A DNA stretch of 64,000 nt from BOKV01 sp041739465 (GTDB taxonomy: Bacteria; Pseudomonadota; Alphaproteobacteria; Rhizobiales; Rhizobiaceae): NCBI GenBank assembly GCA_041739465.1, contig JBGSNX010000056.1, positions 8,694 through 72,693 of the forward strand, in the 5' to 3' direction. Positions 1 to 7,945 of this stretch are shown here, piece by piece. Each line of letters starts with the position of its first letter. Within the stretch, counting starts at the first letter, position 1. Under the pieces are notes generated by a model. It was not told the origin of the DNA and did no database searches. It saw only the letters and a program-made list of their open reading frames with translations. A program made the translations under genes and the position numbers.

Positions 1-447
1 GACGTGCGCGCCATCCAGCTTGCCAAGGCCGCACTTTACGCTGGCATCAAGCTGCTGATGCAAAAGCAGGGCGTTGACCACGTTGACACGATACGGTTTG
101 CCGGGGCCTTCGGCTCGTTCATCGACCCCAAATACGCGATGGTCCTTGGCCTCATCCCCGATTGCGATCTCGACAAGGTGAAGGCCGTGGGAAATGCCGC
201 AGGCGATGGCGCATTGATGGCGCTGCTCAACCGTGGCCACAGGCGCGAAATCGAGGAGACCGTCAACCGCATCGAAAAGATCGAAACTGCGCTAGAGCCC
301 GATTTCCAGCAATTGTTCGTCAACGCGATGGCGATGCCAAACAAGGCCGATGCCTTTCCCAAACTGTCCGCAGTCGTCCGCCTGCCTGAACGCAAGGCCT
401 CAGCCGATGGCGAAGACGGCGGCCGCCGCAGACGGCGTCAGCGGTAG
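1..447 (+). CDS. DUF4445/ASKHA corrinoid-activator-type protein, C-terminal part
   Basis: The reading frame is open at the window edge, so only about 148 C-terminal residues are present and the true start lies upstream. The stretch DVRAIQLAKAALYAG and the following GAFGSFIDP and GNAAGDGA motifs are typical of the C-terminal actin-like ATPase (ASKHA) part of DUF4445 proteins. The family includes RACo-type reductive activators that use an N-terminal 2Fe-2S domain and ATP to re-reduce corrinoid methyltransferases. In alphaproteobacteria such genes sit with MttB/MtgB-type methyltransferases, which would fit the methylamine/betaine theme of this window, but those partners are not in view. The last residues are a basic run. 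Family assignment is firm, substrate system is inferred. Confidence 0.8.
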   Translation, partial: DVRAIQLAKAALYAGIKLLMQKQGVDHVDTIRFAGAFGSFIDPKYAMVLGLIPDCDLDKVKAVGNAAGDGALMALLNRGHRREIEETVNRIEKIETALEPDFQQLFVNAMAMPNKADAFPKLSAVVRLPERKASADGEDGGRRRRRQR

Positions 448-548
448 ACCCCCCGGCTATACCCCACAGGGTTGCGCTTCAATGTCTTGCGACTGTAACG
501 TATTTTACATAGGCTTTCGGTCATTGGCACATTCCTGACAGGTCCCCG

Positions 549-1667
549 ATGAGCACCTCCGTTTCTGTTGGCCAGAAGGCTTCGATTGCCTTTGTCTCCA
601 TTGCATGGTTTGCGCTGGCGCTGTTTGCGCTGCTGGGCCTTGCTGTCGTCGCCCTGCTGCCCTGGTGGATGATCCTCGCATTGGTCGCGGCTGGCATCGT
701 CCTTGGGCTCGTCTTCTTCGTGGTGCGCTGGCTTTGGAAGCGTCGCGATCCAGCCTGGAACGGGAGATCCTCGATGGCAGCTTTCTCAGCTGCCGGCGTG
801 CTGGCTACCATCGGCTTTGTCGCCGTTCCGGTGTTTTACCTCGCCTATTTTGTTGATTCCGGCCCGCTTTCCATTCCGCTGGCAAAGCTTTCCAACGGCA
901 AGAAAACTGTCGTTTTCCAAGGGATGCAGCATGTGGGCTCGGAGGAGTTCTTCAAGGGCGTTGTGTTCGACCTCGAAAAGGCGCTCGCTGACGGATACAC
1001 CCTGTTCTACGAGGGCGTGCAGCCAGTTGCAGGCAAGCCGGAGTTGACCACCTGGTTCAATGAGACACTGCGCGGCGAGACGGCCGACCTTTCCACCACC
1101 TACAAGGCGTTTTCGCAGGGCTGCGGGCTGAGCTTTCAGCTCGACTATTTCGCCACCGTGCAAAACTCTACTGCCACCGATCCGGTTCGCCATGTCACCG
1201 CCGACGCAAATTACGGGCAAATGAAAGAAGAGTTCGACCGGCTGACTGTACAAGATCCCGGCTACCCGGCAGCAGTGCAGGCCGAACACGCCGCCTCTAA
1301 ATCCGCGTCCAGTGGCGGCGACCCGATGATGCAGATCGTAACGTTCGCCGCTGGCGCAACCGACGGCCAGAAGCGGTTGCTTGGCATCGCCTGCCGCGGC
1401 ATCCTCGCCATGTCCACGTCGAAGCCGGAAACGCCCTCGCCGACTTCGAAGATCATCCTCGATTTCCGCAACAGGGTGCTGGCGCGATTTGTTGCGGAAT
1501 CGCCCGCGGACAAGATTTACATCACTTATGGCGCGGCACACCTGCCAGGTTTCACCGAAGAATTGAAAAAGCTCGACCCGTCTTTCGAACTGCGCTCGCT
1601 GGTCTGGGGCCGTGCGATGTCAATCCCTCGCTCCGGCACGCCCATCGGCATGCAAATGGTGGAGTGA
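549..1667 (+). CDS. TraB/GumN-like membrane-anchored protein
   Basis: This is a 372-residue protein. The first ~110 residues contain about three hydrophobic segments (roughly 11-31, 35-58, 75-100), followed by a soluble domain. That domain opens with QGMQHVG and YEGV motifs and ends with an ITYGAAHLPG motif, the spaced Gly-His and Glu signatures of the TraB/GumN/PrgY superfamily. Members of that superfamily are proposed metalloprotease-like or pheromone-shutdown proteins, and the biochemical role is unknown for most. It is followed by a convergent LysR gene with 25 bp between them. No clear Shine-Dalgarno sequence precedes the ATG, so the start is the least certain part. Confidence 0.55.
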   Translation: MSTSVSVGQKASIAFVSIAWFALALFALLGLAVVALLPWWMILALVAAGIVLGLVFFVVRWLWKRRDPAWNGRSSMAAFSAAGVLATIGFVAVPVFYLAYFVDSGPLSIPLAKLSNGKKTVVFQGMQHVGSEEFFKGVVFDLEKALADGYTLFYEGVQPVAGKPELTTWFNETLRGETADLSTTYKAFSQGCGLSFQLDYFATVQNSTATDPVRHVTADANYGQMKEEFDRLTVQDPGYPAAVQAEHAASKSASSGGDPMMQIVTFAAGATDGQKRLLGIACRGILAMSTSKPETPSPTSKIILDFRNRVLARFVAESPADKIYITYGAAHLPGFTEELKKLDPSFELRSLVWGRAMSIPRSGTPIGMQMVE

Positions 1668-1692
1668 GGTCAACCGGCAAAACAGTTCCCGC

Positions 1693-2577
1693 TCACCGCT
1701 CTTTGAAACAAGCGCGCAGATGGTCTGCTGCTGCTTGAACCGGTGCCGAGGCGTTGTCCGCCAGCATCATGCCGATGGCGTATTCCGGCAGCGCCGGAAA
1801 GCCGTGGCGAGGGTCAGCTTCGACAATCTGGCCGGTGAGGCACGTGACCGGTAACGGGGCAATTGCCAGATCGGCAAGGATGGCAGCGCGCTGGCCGGAG
1901 ATATATGCAGAATGAAATGCGATACGATAGGCCCTGCCCTGCCGCTCAAGCCCTTCAAGACCCGACTTGCGCCAGATGCATCCCTCTTCCCACACAGACA
2001 CCGGCAACGGCGTCTTTTCCGCCGCAATGCCGCCCTTGAGCGCCGACCAGACCAGCTTTTCGCGCAGCAGCACTTCTGCATTCTCCGATCCCGCATGCGC
2101 CGGATCGCAGGTCACCAGCGCCAAATCGATCTGCTTTTGCCGGATGAGTTCGATCAGCGGGCCTGAATTGGCAACCACGACATTTACGGTCACGCCCGGA
2201 TGACTTTCAGCAAACCGGCGAAGCATAACCGGAAGAAAACGCTCCGCTGCGTCATCGGGCGCACCGAGCCGCACTTCACCGGCAATGTCAGGCGCCACAA
2301 ATTTGGCCACCAGATCGCGGTTTAGCGCCAGGAGACGACGCCCGTGCTCCAGCAAGACTTCGCCGTCGCGTGTCAGTTTCACCGAGCGAGAATCGCGGAT
2401 GAACACCGCTCGCCCAAGCATTTCCTCAAGTTTCTTGATTTGCATGGAAACTGCCGAAGGCGTGCGGAAAACCGTTTCTGCAGCCGCGGCAAAGCTGCCG
2501 CTTTCGGCAATCGCCACGAACGTGCGAAGCACATCAAGGTCGAGCAGAGGCAAGGGATGACGAAGCGGGGCGTTCAT
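1693..2577 (-). CDS. LysR-family transcriptional regulator
   Basis: The 294-residue protein has an N-terminal winged HTH (about residues 10-70: LDVLRTFVAIAESGSF, then the AVSMQIKKLEE recognition region) and a LysR substrate-binding domain after residue ~90. An upstream TTG start at 2601 is possible, but the ATG at 2577 is preceded by an AAGG element and fits the family length. It is divergent from the DUF1127 gene across 146 bp, the usual arrangement in which a LysR protein controls its small neighbour. The effector is unknown. Confidence 0.9.
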   Translation of the reverse strand: MNAPLRHPLPLLDLDVLRTFVAIAESGSFAAAAETVFRTPSAVSMQIKKLEEMLGRAVFIRDSRSVKLTRDGEVLLEHGRRLLALNRDLVAKFVAPDIAGEVRLGAPDDAAERFLPVMLRRFAESHPGVTVNVVVANSGPLIELIRQKQIDLALVTCDPAHAGSENAEVLLREKLVWSALKGGIAAEKTPLPVSVWEEGCIWRKSGLEGLERQGRAYRIAFHSAYISGQRAAILADLAIAPLPVTCLTGQIVEADPRHGFPALPEYAIGMMLADNASAPVQAAADHLRACFKER

Positions 2578-2723
2578 GGCCGGACCTTGAGTTAAGTTCA
2601 ATTTACCTGACTGTTGCGATCATATCATTTCGATTGCCTGATTCAAGCGAATTTGCGAAACGAATGACAAGCGCAGCAAACATTCGCCTGCGCTGCGAAA
2701 ACAGCAACTACAGGAGAAAACAG

Positions 2724-2891
2724 ATGCGTTTTCCTGACTCCATCCTTGATGCCTGGCGCTCCTATTCGCGCCGTCGCGCCGATGCCGTTTCACGCCGCAG
2801 GACACTGCGCGCAGTTTCCGATCTGCCGCACCATGTGTTGAAAGACATCGGCTGGCCGGTCGGCGGCCGCAGCGAAGACGCCAACCGCTAG
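2724..2891 (+). CDS. DUF1127 small basic protein
   Basis: This 55-residue protein is rich in Arg. It ends in the DUF1127 signature: an amphipathic basic helix, then LPHHVLKDIGW. The ATG at 2724 is preceded by AGGAG at 2712-2716, so the longer in-frame extension is not used. DUF1127 proteins of alphaproteobacteria (for example CcaF1 of Rhodobacter and small proteins of Agrobacterium) act in RNA maturation or turnover and in stress or phosphate responses. A divergent LysR gene suggests it is regulated from the shared intergenic region. Confidence 0.88.
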   Translation: MRFPDSILDAWRSYSRRRADAVSRRRTLRAVSDLPHHVLKDIGWPVGGRSEDANR

Positions 2892-3233
2892 TCGGGCCAA
2901 GTTCCGGCCTCAGACCATGTCGCGAAAAGGCTCGCCATGGTGTGGAACACTTGCATGCGCGGCCGAAAAGTTAATGATATATTAAGCACTTGGCCTGCTT
3001 TTACGTCGTGCAGCACAATGTCGCCAACTGAAAAACATCCCTGTCGTTTTTGCACGGCAGCCATGTCGCTTTCATGCTGGAATTTTGCACTGCACAATAC
3101 TATATCAGACACAGTAAAGAGCCACCCAAATTACCCGCAGGCACATTGATACCGCGTTTCGGTCTTGATGTTGCCAAACGGCACTGGTGAAAGGTCGCTC
3201 CGTGTAAACCGCCAAACGCATGGAGATCACAAA
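2892..3233. other. Intergenic stretch, 342 bp, no gene called
   Basis: Short frames exist on both strands (for example 2937-3149 plus and 2888-3112 minus), but they have no ribosome site or recognisable family motif. The middle is more AT-rich (about 2968-2990) and probably carries the promoter of the 45-codon ORF that follows at 3234. I see no tRNA or clear hairpin. Confidence 0.5.
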
Positions 3234-3371
3234 ATGAAGCGCTTTCTCGCCCTGTTTGCTGCAAGCAATGTCAACATGAACACCGCATTCGCCCGCCGTC
3301 GCATGGAAAAGGCGATGCCAGGTGAAGTCGGCGCAATGCAGTCGCTGCGCCTGACCGGCACCAGCCTCTGA
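3234..3371 (+). CDS. Orphan small protein, 45 residues
   Basis: ATG at 3234 lies a few bases after a GGAGAT element (3222-3227), and the frame runs 45 codons to a stop directly before a strong intrinsic terminator. The product is a basic, methionine-rich peptide starting MKRFLALFAAS, with a mildly hydrophobic first 12 residues and an AFARRRMEKAM centre. I do not recognise the family. A ribosome site, its own ORF and its own terminator within 200 bp argue for a real short transcript, possibly a small membrane-associated or RNA-binding protein. Other longer in-frame starts (3165) lack a ribosome site. Confidence 0.5.
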   Translation: MKRFLALFAASNVNMNTAFARRRMEKAMPGEVGAMQSLRLTGTSL

Positions 3372-3392
3372 AATTGTGTTGTACCGCAGTTC

Positions 3393-3421
3393 AAAAACCC
3401 CGCTTTGGCGGGGTTTTTTAT
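3393..3421. terminator. Bidirectional intrinsic terminator
   Basis: An 11-bp stem pairs AAAAACCCCGC (3393-3403) with GCGGGGTTTTT (3408-3418) across a TTTG loop, and six T follow the GC core on the plus strand. It ends the 45-codon gene. On the minus strand the same hairpin has an equally good U tract and overlaps the TAA stop (3418-3420) of the GT61 gene, so it probably serves both. Confidence 0.9.
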
Positions 3422-4440
3422 TGGTTCATATCACCAAGGGCATTTGCCAGCGCAGCCGGATCAACGACGATGTCGCCGGTATGGTGATGGGCGTCCCGAT
3501 GCTCCGGCTGGCAAGCAAGCATCCGATATTCATGGCCGCAAACATCGGCAAGCTCTGCAAAACAATTGGGTGTCCCGACCGGCCTGCGCAATTCAAGCAG
3601 GCGCGCTCCTGGCGCCATGAACGCAATGTTGCTCAAACCGGCACCATGTGGTCCGCAAAGATGGGTTGCTGACGCGAGCAACCGAACCTGCTGGACGAAC
3701 GGCATTTTCTCAAGCTGCACCGTTTCATATCCGTTCAGTTCCAATTGCCGGGCAAGGTCCGCTTCGTTTGCTAGCCGTCTGAACCGCGAGCCGGAACGAC
3801 TGACGTAAAGCCGCCTTCCATCGGGCTTCACATCACTTGCAAAAGCCCGCCGAACCCTTTCTGCAAGCCTTGGGGCCAGAACAGGATGGTGCATCCCTTC
3901 GCCCGCAACCTTCTCGGTGATCCACAAAGTCTCAAGATACCCCGCCTTCGTTGGTGGCGGCTTGTGCACGGTGACGTTTGCGAAAGCTGCAAGACTGTCG
4001 GGCACGTAAGGCTGGGCCAGCACCCGGTACGGCAACATCAGCTGAGCTGATTCATGAACATTGAGCCAAGCTTCCAGCCGGGGAAGCGCATCACAGATCC
4101 AATGGTAATAATTGTGGCTCAACCGGTCGGTGATCCAGACTTGGCCGCCTCCGGCGGGAACCGCTTCCGCGATGGTTTTTAGCCGTTTTTTTTCAAACCG
4201 TTGAATGTCACGCTCATGATGCCGCGGTGAAAGAAAGCTTTCTGGCAGGACATGTTGCCGGTCAAAAAGCTCGCCGGCTTCGCTGAAGAAAATGCCGGTC
4301 CGCATGCTGGCACCAATGGCTGGCAAATGGCGTGGTTCCCTGCGCGCGGACGGCCATGGCGTGCCATGGCGCAAATCCGACAGTGAAGAGCCTTGCCAAT
4401 CCTGTGGTCCCAGCAGCTGCTTGATGTTCGCGTTGTTCAT
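3418..4440 (-). CDS. Glycosyltransferase family 61 protein
   Basis: About 340 residues from the ATG at 4440; a longer frame reaches 4572 but would overlap the regulatory repeats and lacks a ribosome site. The WITDRLSHNYYHWICDALPR motif near residue 105 and the C-terminal LCGPHGAGLSNIAFM motif are the hallmarks of GT61/DUF563 enzymes, which transfer pentose or hexose residues onto glycans. No signal peptide is evident, suggesting cytoplasmic action in surface polysaccharide or glycan synthesis. No other glycan genes are adjacent. It is divergent from a GlxA-type regulator and shares the terminator at its end. Confidence 0.8.
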   Translation of the reverse strand: MNNANIKQLLGPQDWQGSSLSDLRHGTPWPSARREPRHLPAIGASMRTGIFFSEAGELFDRQHVLPESFLSPRHHERDIQRFEKKRLKTIAEAVPAGGGQVWITDRLSHNYYHWICDALPRLEAWLNVHESAQLMLPYRVLAQPYVPDSLAAFANVTVHKPPPTKAGYLETLWITEKVAGEGMHHPVLAPRLAERVRRAFASDVKPDGRRLYVSRSGSRFRRLANEADLARQLELNGYETVQLEKMPFVQQVRLLASATHLCGPHGAGLSNIAFMAPGARLLELRRPVGTPNCFAELADVCGHEYRMLACQPEHRDAHHHTGDIVVDPAALANALGDMNQ

Positions 4441-4461
4441 GCAGCGCAAATGCATGCGGTT

Positions 4462-4514
4462 ACGCTTTTTCGCAAGCGTAAATCTGCGAAGCATCAAATG
4501 ACGCTTGCGAAAAA
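4462..4514. promoter_or_regulatory. Inverted-repeat array between GT61 and GlxA-type genes
   Basis: A 14-bp arm TTTTTCGCAAGCGT (4466-4479) is matched perfectly by its inverse ACGCTTGCGAAAAA at 4501-4514. The first arm is also half of a tight palindrome, TTACGCTT (4460-4467) with AAGCGTAA (4474-4481). This gives three ACGCTT half-sites spaced within 50 bp of the divergent promoters. The layout suits an AraC-family operator, probably bound by the GlxA-type protein encoded at 4595. Function is inferred. Confidence 0.5.
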
Positions 4515-4594
4515 ACACAATTCCCTTTACGTCGCAATCAGGACAGGATCGGCGCGTGGCTTTCACACACAATCGCTGTCATAAAGGTGATGCA

Positions 4595-5563
4595 ATGGCT
4601 GCGGTCGACGGGCGTTCAGTCGTTTTTTTCCTGGTACCCAATTTTTCCATGATTGCCTTCACAACGGCAATCGAGCCATTGCGACTGGCCAACCGGATGA
4701 TGGGCCGTGACTTCTACACTTGGCGGCTAGCTTCCATGGACGGGGCCAAGGTCACCGCATCCAACGGCGTTGAGGTCATCGCAAGTTCTTCGCTGGAGCG
4801 GGAACGGCACAATCTGGCGGGATCCGCCAGACCATCCATGATGTTCCTGTGCTCAGGTGTCTTTGTGGAGCGCTATGAAAACAAGTCGCTTTACGCCTAT
4901 TTGCGTGAAAGCCGAAACTCCGGCGTCACAGTAGGCGGCCTTTGCACGGCGGCCTGGCTGCTAGCGGCTGCGGGTCTTCTCAACGGCAAACGCTGCGCCA
5001 TTCACTGGGAGAACCTGCCCGGCTTTTCAGAGCGCTTCCCCACTGCAGATGTATATGCCGACCTTTATGAAAAGGACGGCAGCATATGGACTTGTGCCGG
5101 TGGCACAGCGGCGCTTGACATGATGCTGTCGTTGATCGGCGAAGATCACGATGACGAGTTGGTCAACCGTGTCTGCGAACAGGCCCTGACCGACAGGGTG
5201 CGCAACCCGCACGACCGCCAGCGCCTGCCGCTGCGGGCCTGTCTTGGCGTACAAAACGCCAAGGTACTGTCGATCATCGAATTCATGGAAGCAAACATTG
5301 CCGAGCCATTGCCGCTCGTTGACATCGCAGGTTATGTCGGTTTGTCGCGCCGCCAAATCGAGCGCTTGTTCCAAGGGCACATGGGCCGCTCGCCTGCGCG
5401 CTATTATCTTGAGGTCCGGTTGGATCGCGCAAGGCACTTGCTGGTACAATCAACCATTCCGGTGGTGGATGTGGCAATCGCTTGCGGCTTTGTTTCGGCA
5501 TCGCATTTTTCGAAATGTTACCGTGAAATGTACGGCAAAAGTCCGTTGCAAGAACGCGGCTGA
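4595..5563 (+). CDS. GlxA-family AraC-type transcriptional regulator
   Basis: The 322-residue protein has an N-terminal DJ-1/PfpI amidotransferase-like domain (about 5-190, with the GGLCTAAWLLA nucleophile-elbow region) and a C-terminal AraC HTH (about 220-315, with GYVGLSRRQIERLF and ending YGKSPL). An AAAGGTG ribosome site at 4583-4589 supports the ATG at 4595. GlxA-type regulators such as GbdR, CdhR and ArgR control catabolism of betaine, carnitine, arginine and related amines. Here it is divergent from GT61, so its target may lie elsewhere, such as the dimethylglycine dehydrogenase-like gene. Confidence 0.88.
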   Translation: MAAVDGRSVVFFLVPNFSMIAFTTAIEPLRLANRMMGRDFYTWRLASMDGAKVTASNGVEVIASSSLERERHNLAGSARPSMMFLCSGVFVERYENKSLYAYLRESRNSGVTVGGLCTAAWLLAAAGLLNGKRCAIHWENLPGFSERFPTADVYADLYEKDGSIWTCAGGTAALDMMLSLIGEDHDDELVNRVCEQALTDRVRNPHDRQRLPLRACLGVQNAKVLSIIEFMEANIAEPLPLVDIAGYVGLSRRQIERLFQGHMGRSPARYYLEVRLDRARHLLVQSTIPVVDVAIACGFVSASHFSKCYREMYGKSPLQERG

Positions 5564-5575
5564 ACAGGCCAGACG

Positions 5576-6400
5576 CTATTCCATCCGGCGCATGCGCTCC
5601 TCCCATAGTTTTTCACCAATCAGGCAATCACTAGGGGCGCGGGTGGGATCATCATAAGCGCCGGGTGTTGTTTGCACGGGAATGAGAACTGCGTCTGGCT
5701 CGATACCAACAATCTCCTGTACAAGTTTTTTGCGCACTGCAGCGGGAAACTCTTCCCAGCTGTAGACAGGCACGACAAACGCACCTGGTCCACCGATGAC
5801 GCAATCAAAATAGTAAGCATCAAGACGATCAATACCAAAACCAAAGCCACTGCCGGAGCTGCGTACCATCAGCGGCAGTCCGTTGATGACCACACCTTGC
5901 GCCACGAGTTCGTCACGGATGGTTGTGACAAGGCCGCCTTGGTTGTTCGGCCCGTCGCCAGAAACATCAATCACCTGCCGCATAGGCTGGGTACCGCTGG
6001 TGCCCAGCAGCAGTTGCGAGGCTTGCAAAGCGCCGGTTATTGATGTGCGGCTGAGGCGCTGCGGCTGTTGCAACTCCAGAAGATCGGCAAAAGCGGAGGC
6101 TGATTGCAAACTGTCAATCACCGTCCAGGGAACGATAACCCGGTTGAGGCCAGATCCAGCCCATTCCATGTACGTAACCGCAATCTGTCCGGTGCCGCCG
6201 CCGGTAATCGCATCGACAACCTCGCGCGACCGGAAGGCTTCCGCATATCCCTTGCGTTGCAGGAGCTGTTCTTCAATGTCCATCGACCGCGACACGTCAA
6301 CGGCAAGCACAAGTTCAAGGTCGGTTTGTGCGTTGGCCAGCGCTTGAACAGGCGGGGCTGCAAACAGACAAGCGGCGAACACGGCAGCTGCAATGCGCAT
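5576..6400 (-). CDS. DUF1194 secreted von Willebrand A-like protein
   Basis: A 274-residue protein with a clear signal peptide (cleavage near ALA-NAQ, residue ~22). The mature protein begins ELVLAVDVSRSM, a MIDAS-type DxSxS motif of vWA domains, and shows the ISGDG-like DVSGDGPNN segment characteristic of DUF1194. These periplasmic proteins are widespread in rhizobia and of unknown function; a metal-dependent adhesion or scaffold role is inferred from the fold. Its stop is 12 bp from the stop of the convergent GlxA gene. Confidence 0.85.
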   Translation of the reverse strand: MRIAAAVFAACLFAAPPVQALANAQTDLELVLAVDVSRSMDIEEQLLQRKGYAEAFRSREVVDAITGGGTGQIAVTYMEWAGSGLNRVIVPWTVIDSLQSASAFADLLELQQPQRLSRTSITGALQASQLLLGTSGTQPMRQVIDVSGDGPNNQGGLVTTIRDELVAQGVVINGLPLMVRSSGSGFGFGIDRLDAYYFDCVIGGPGAFVVPVYSWEEFPAAVRKKLVQEIVGIEPDAVLIPVQTTPGAYDDPTRAPSDCLIGEKLWEERMRRME

Positions 6401-6493
6401 GACTATCGCTCCAGATGATCCGGAACACCAGACTATTGTGGAATTCGGCGACTGGAAATCAATTCGGCGTCAACAGCCACAATAGCCCGCGCA

Positions 6494-6523
6494 ACAAAAA
6501 ACCGCCGCAGTTTCCTGCGGCGG
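6494..6523 (-). terminator. Intrinsic terminator of the porin gene
   Basis: On the minus strand a 9-bp GC-only stem (CCGCCGCAG at 6502-6510 paired with CTGCGGCGG at 6515-6523) with a four-base loop is followed by a run of T (complement of 6496-6501). It lies 28 bp after the porin stop. The stem is nearly the same as that of the terminator at 61019-61049. Confidence 0.9.
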
Positions 6524-6550
6524 CTTTGGTATCAAGCAGTTTGACGAGGA

Positions 6551-7666
6551 TCAGAACTCGCGAACGATACGCAGCGAGAAACGACCGTTGTTCGAGCGGG
6601 CGACGTCGCCGATTGCTGCACCAGCAACACCGTTGTTGTCGTCTTCAAACCATGTCTTGGAATATTCTGGCTGGATCAGAAGGCCTGGAACGATGTTCCA
6701 TGCCAGACCAACGGTCATGTTGCCGAAGCTGTTGTCAACTGTCGCTGCTTCCGGGGTGCAAGGATCGGTCGCCACGGTGCAGGTGTACTGATCAGAATAC
6801 TCACCATAACCTGCGAACAGGAGCATGGTTTCGGTCAGCTGGTAAGAAGCTGTTACGCCGTAGGCATGGCCCTTGACGTAATCGGTGTTGCCGTCATCGG
6901 CCATCCACCAACCACCGAGGTTAAAGCCGTTGCCGAAGTTGTAATCGGCGCGGACTTTGTATGCGAGCTCGCCAACGGTCGAGTCATTGTATACAAGACC
7001 GGCGAGGTACCAGTTGTTGCCGGTATAGGTCAGGCCTGCATAGAGGTCTGGCGCGCCGGACTCACCCGAAATGTTGCCGTCTTCGATACCGATCGTGGCT
7101 GCAAAACCGTTTGCAGAATACGTGTAATCGAAGAAGAGACCATTGGTGAAGCCATATGGGCCGTCGAAACGCGCCTGATAGTAGCCGTAACCGCCAGCTG
7201 TCGACCAATATGTGTCGTCAAAACCGATGCGGAAGCCTGCAAGGCTGATGACCGCAATATCAACGAGGGTACCTGCAGAGCCAGGACCTTCGACTGCGGA
7301 GACGAGATCGTTGTGACCGCCTTCTACTGAATCAGCGCTGAAACGAATACGCGAAGCCAATGTGCCGTATTCGGTTTCGTTGTTTGCGCGGACGTTCAGA
7401 CGTGCACGATAGTTGGCTTCATGCAGCGAGGTTTCGTCCGCCGGGTCGTAATGAAGTTCGGTGAAGCCGTACTGAACGCGGACGTCGCCGTCGAATTTCA
7501 AGCAGGTTTCGGTTCCTGGGATGTAGAACCAGCCCTTGCCGTATGCATCGCAGATGCGAACATATTCTACCGGCTCAGCTTCGACGACGATTGCGTCAGC
7601 AGCGCGGGCGCCGGAAACAGCGACGAGGACCGCTGCAGAACCCAAAAGAAGAGACTTGATGTTCAT
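6551..7666 (-). CDS. Brucella-type outer-membrane porin
   Basis: The 371-residue precursor carries a signal peptide (cleavage near ARA-ADA, residue ~23). A porin_2 (Omp2b-like) N-terminus follows, with a CDAYGKGWFYIPGTETCLKF cysteine pair and then GDVRVQYGF. The chain is rich in alternating aromatic beta strands and ends in a terminal Phe, the outer-membrane assembly signal. It should form a 16-strand general diffusion porin. AAGGAG stands seven bases before the ATG. The 279 bp upstream hold no gene and presumably a strong promoter, and the gene has its own terminator, so it is monocistronic. Confidence 0.95.
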   Translation of the reverse strand: MNIKSLLLGSAAVLVAVSGARAADAIVVEAEPVEYVRICDAYGKGWFYIPGTETCLKFDGDVRVQYGFTELHYDPADETSLHEANYRARLNVRANNETEYGTLASRIRFSADSVEGGHNDLVSAVEGPGSAGTLVDIAVISLAGFRIGFDDTYWSTAGGYGYYQARFDGPYGFTNGLFFDYTYSANGFAATIGIEDGNISGESGAPDLYAGLTYTGNNWYLAGLVYNDSTVGELAYKVRADYNFGNGFNLGGWWMADDGNTDYVKGHAYGVTASYQLTETMLLFAGYGEYSDQYTCTVATDPCTPEAATVDNSFGNMTVGLAWNIVPGLLIQPEYSKTWFEDDNNGVAGAAIGDVARSNNGRFSLRIVREF

Positions 7667-7945
7667 TATTGAACTCCTTGAAAGCGCCGACGGGCGGCCA
7701 GAAAAATCACGGTTAAAGTGGTACGACCCGTGTTGGGATCAGATTTGCTCCAATCGCCGCCATCTGTAAACGTCCATCTTGCCTGATATGGCGCACACAG
7801 CGCACTTCAACTGAAGCTGTAGCACAAAAGCCACAGAGCGCTTAACTTGCCGAAACAATTCATTAATCTTTGTTACAATTGTATGCACAGGCCGCTGATT
7901 TATTGGGCAATAGCACGCAATTGAAGCGGCCGAATCAATCGGTGA

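Noticed and set aside
786..1541. 251-codon minus-strand frame inside the TraB-like gene
   Set aside because: It has no motifs and lies wholly within the plus-strand gene, whose TraB-type motifs and helices are convincing.
2888..3149. Two short opposing frames in the gap before the 45-residue gene
   Set aside because: Neither has a ribosome site, and they overlap almost fully on opposite strands.
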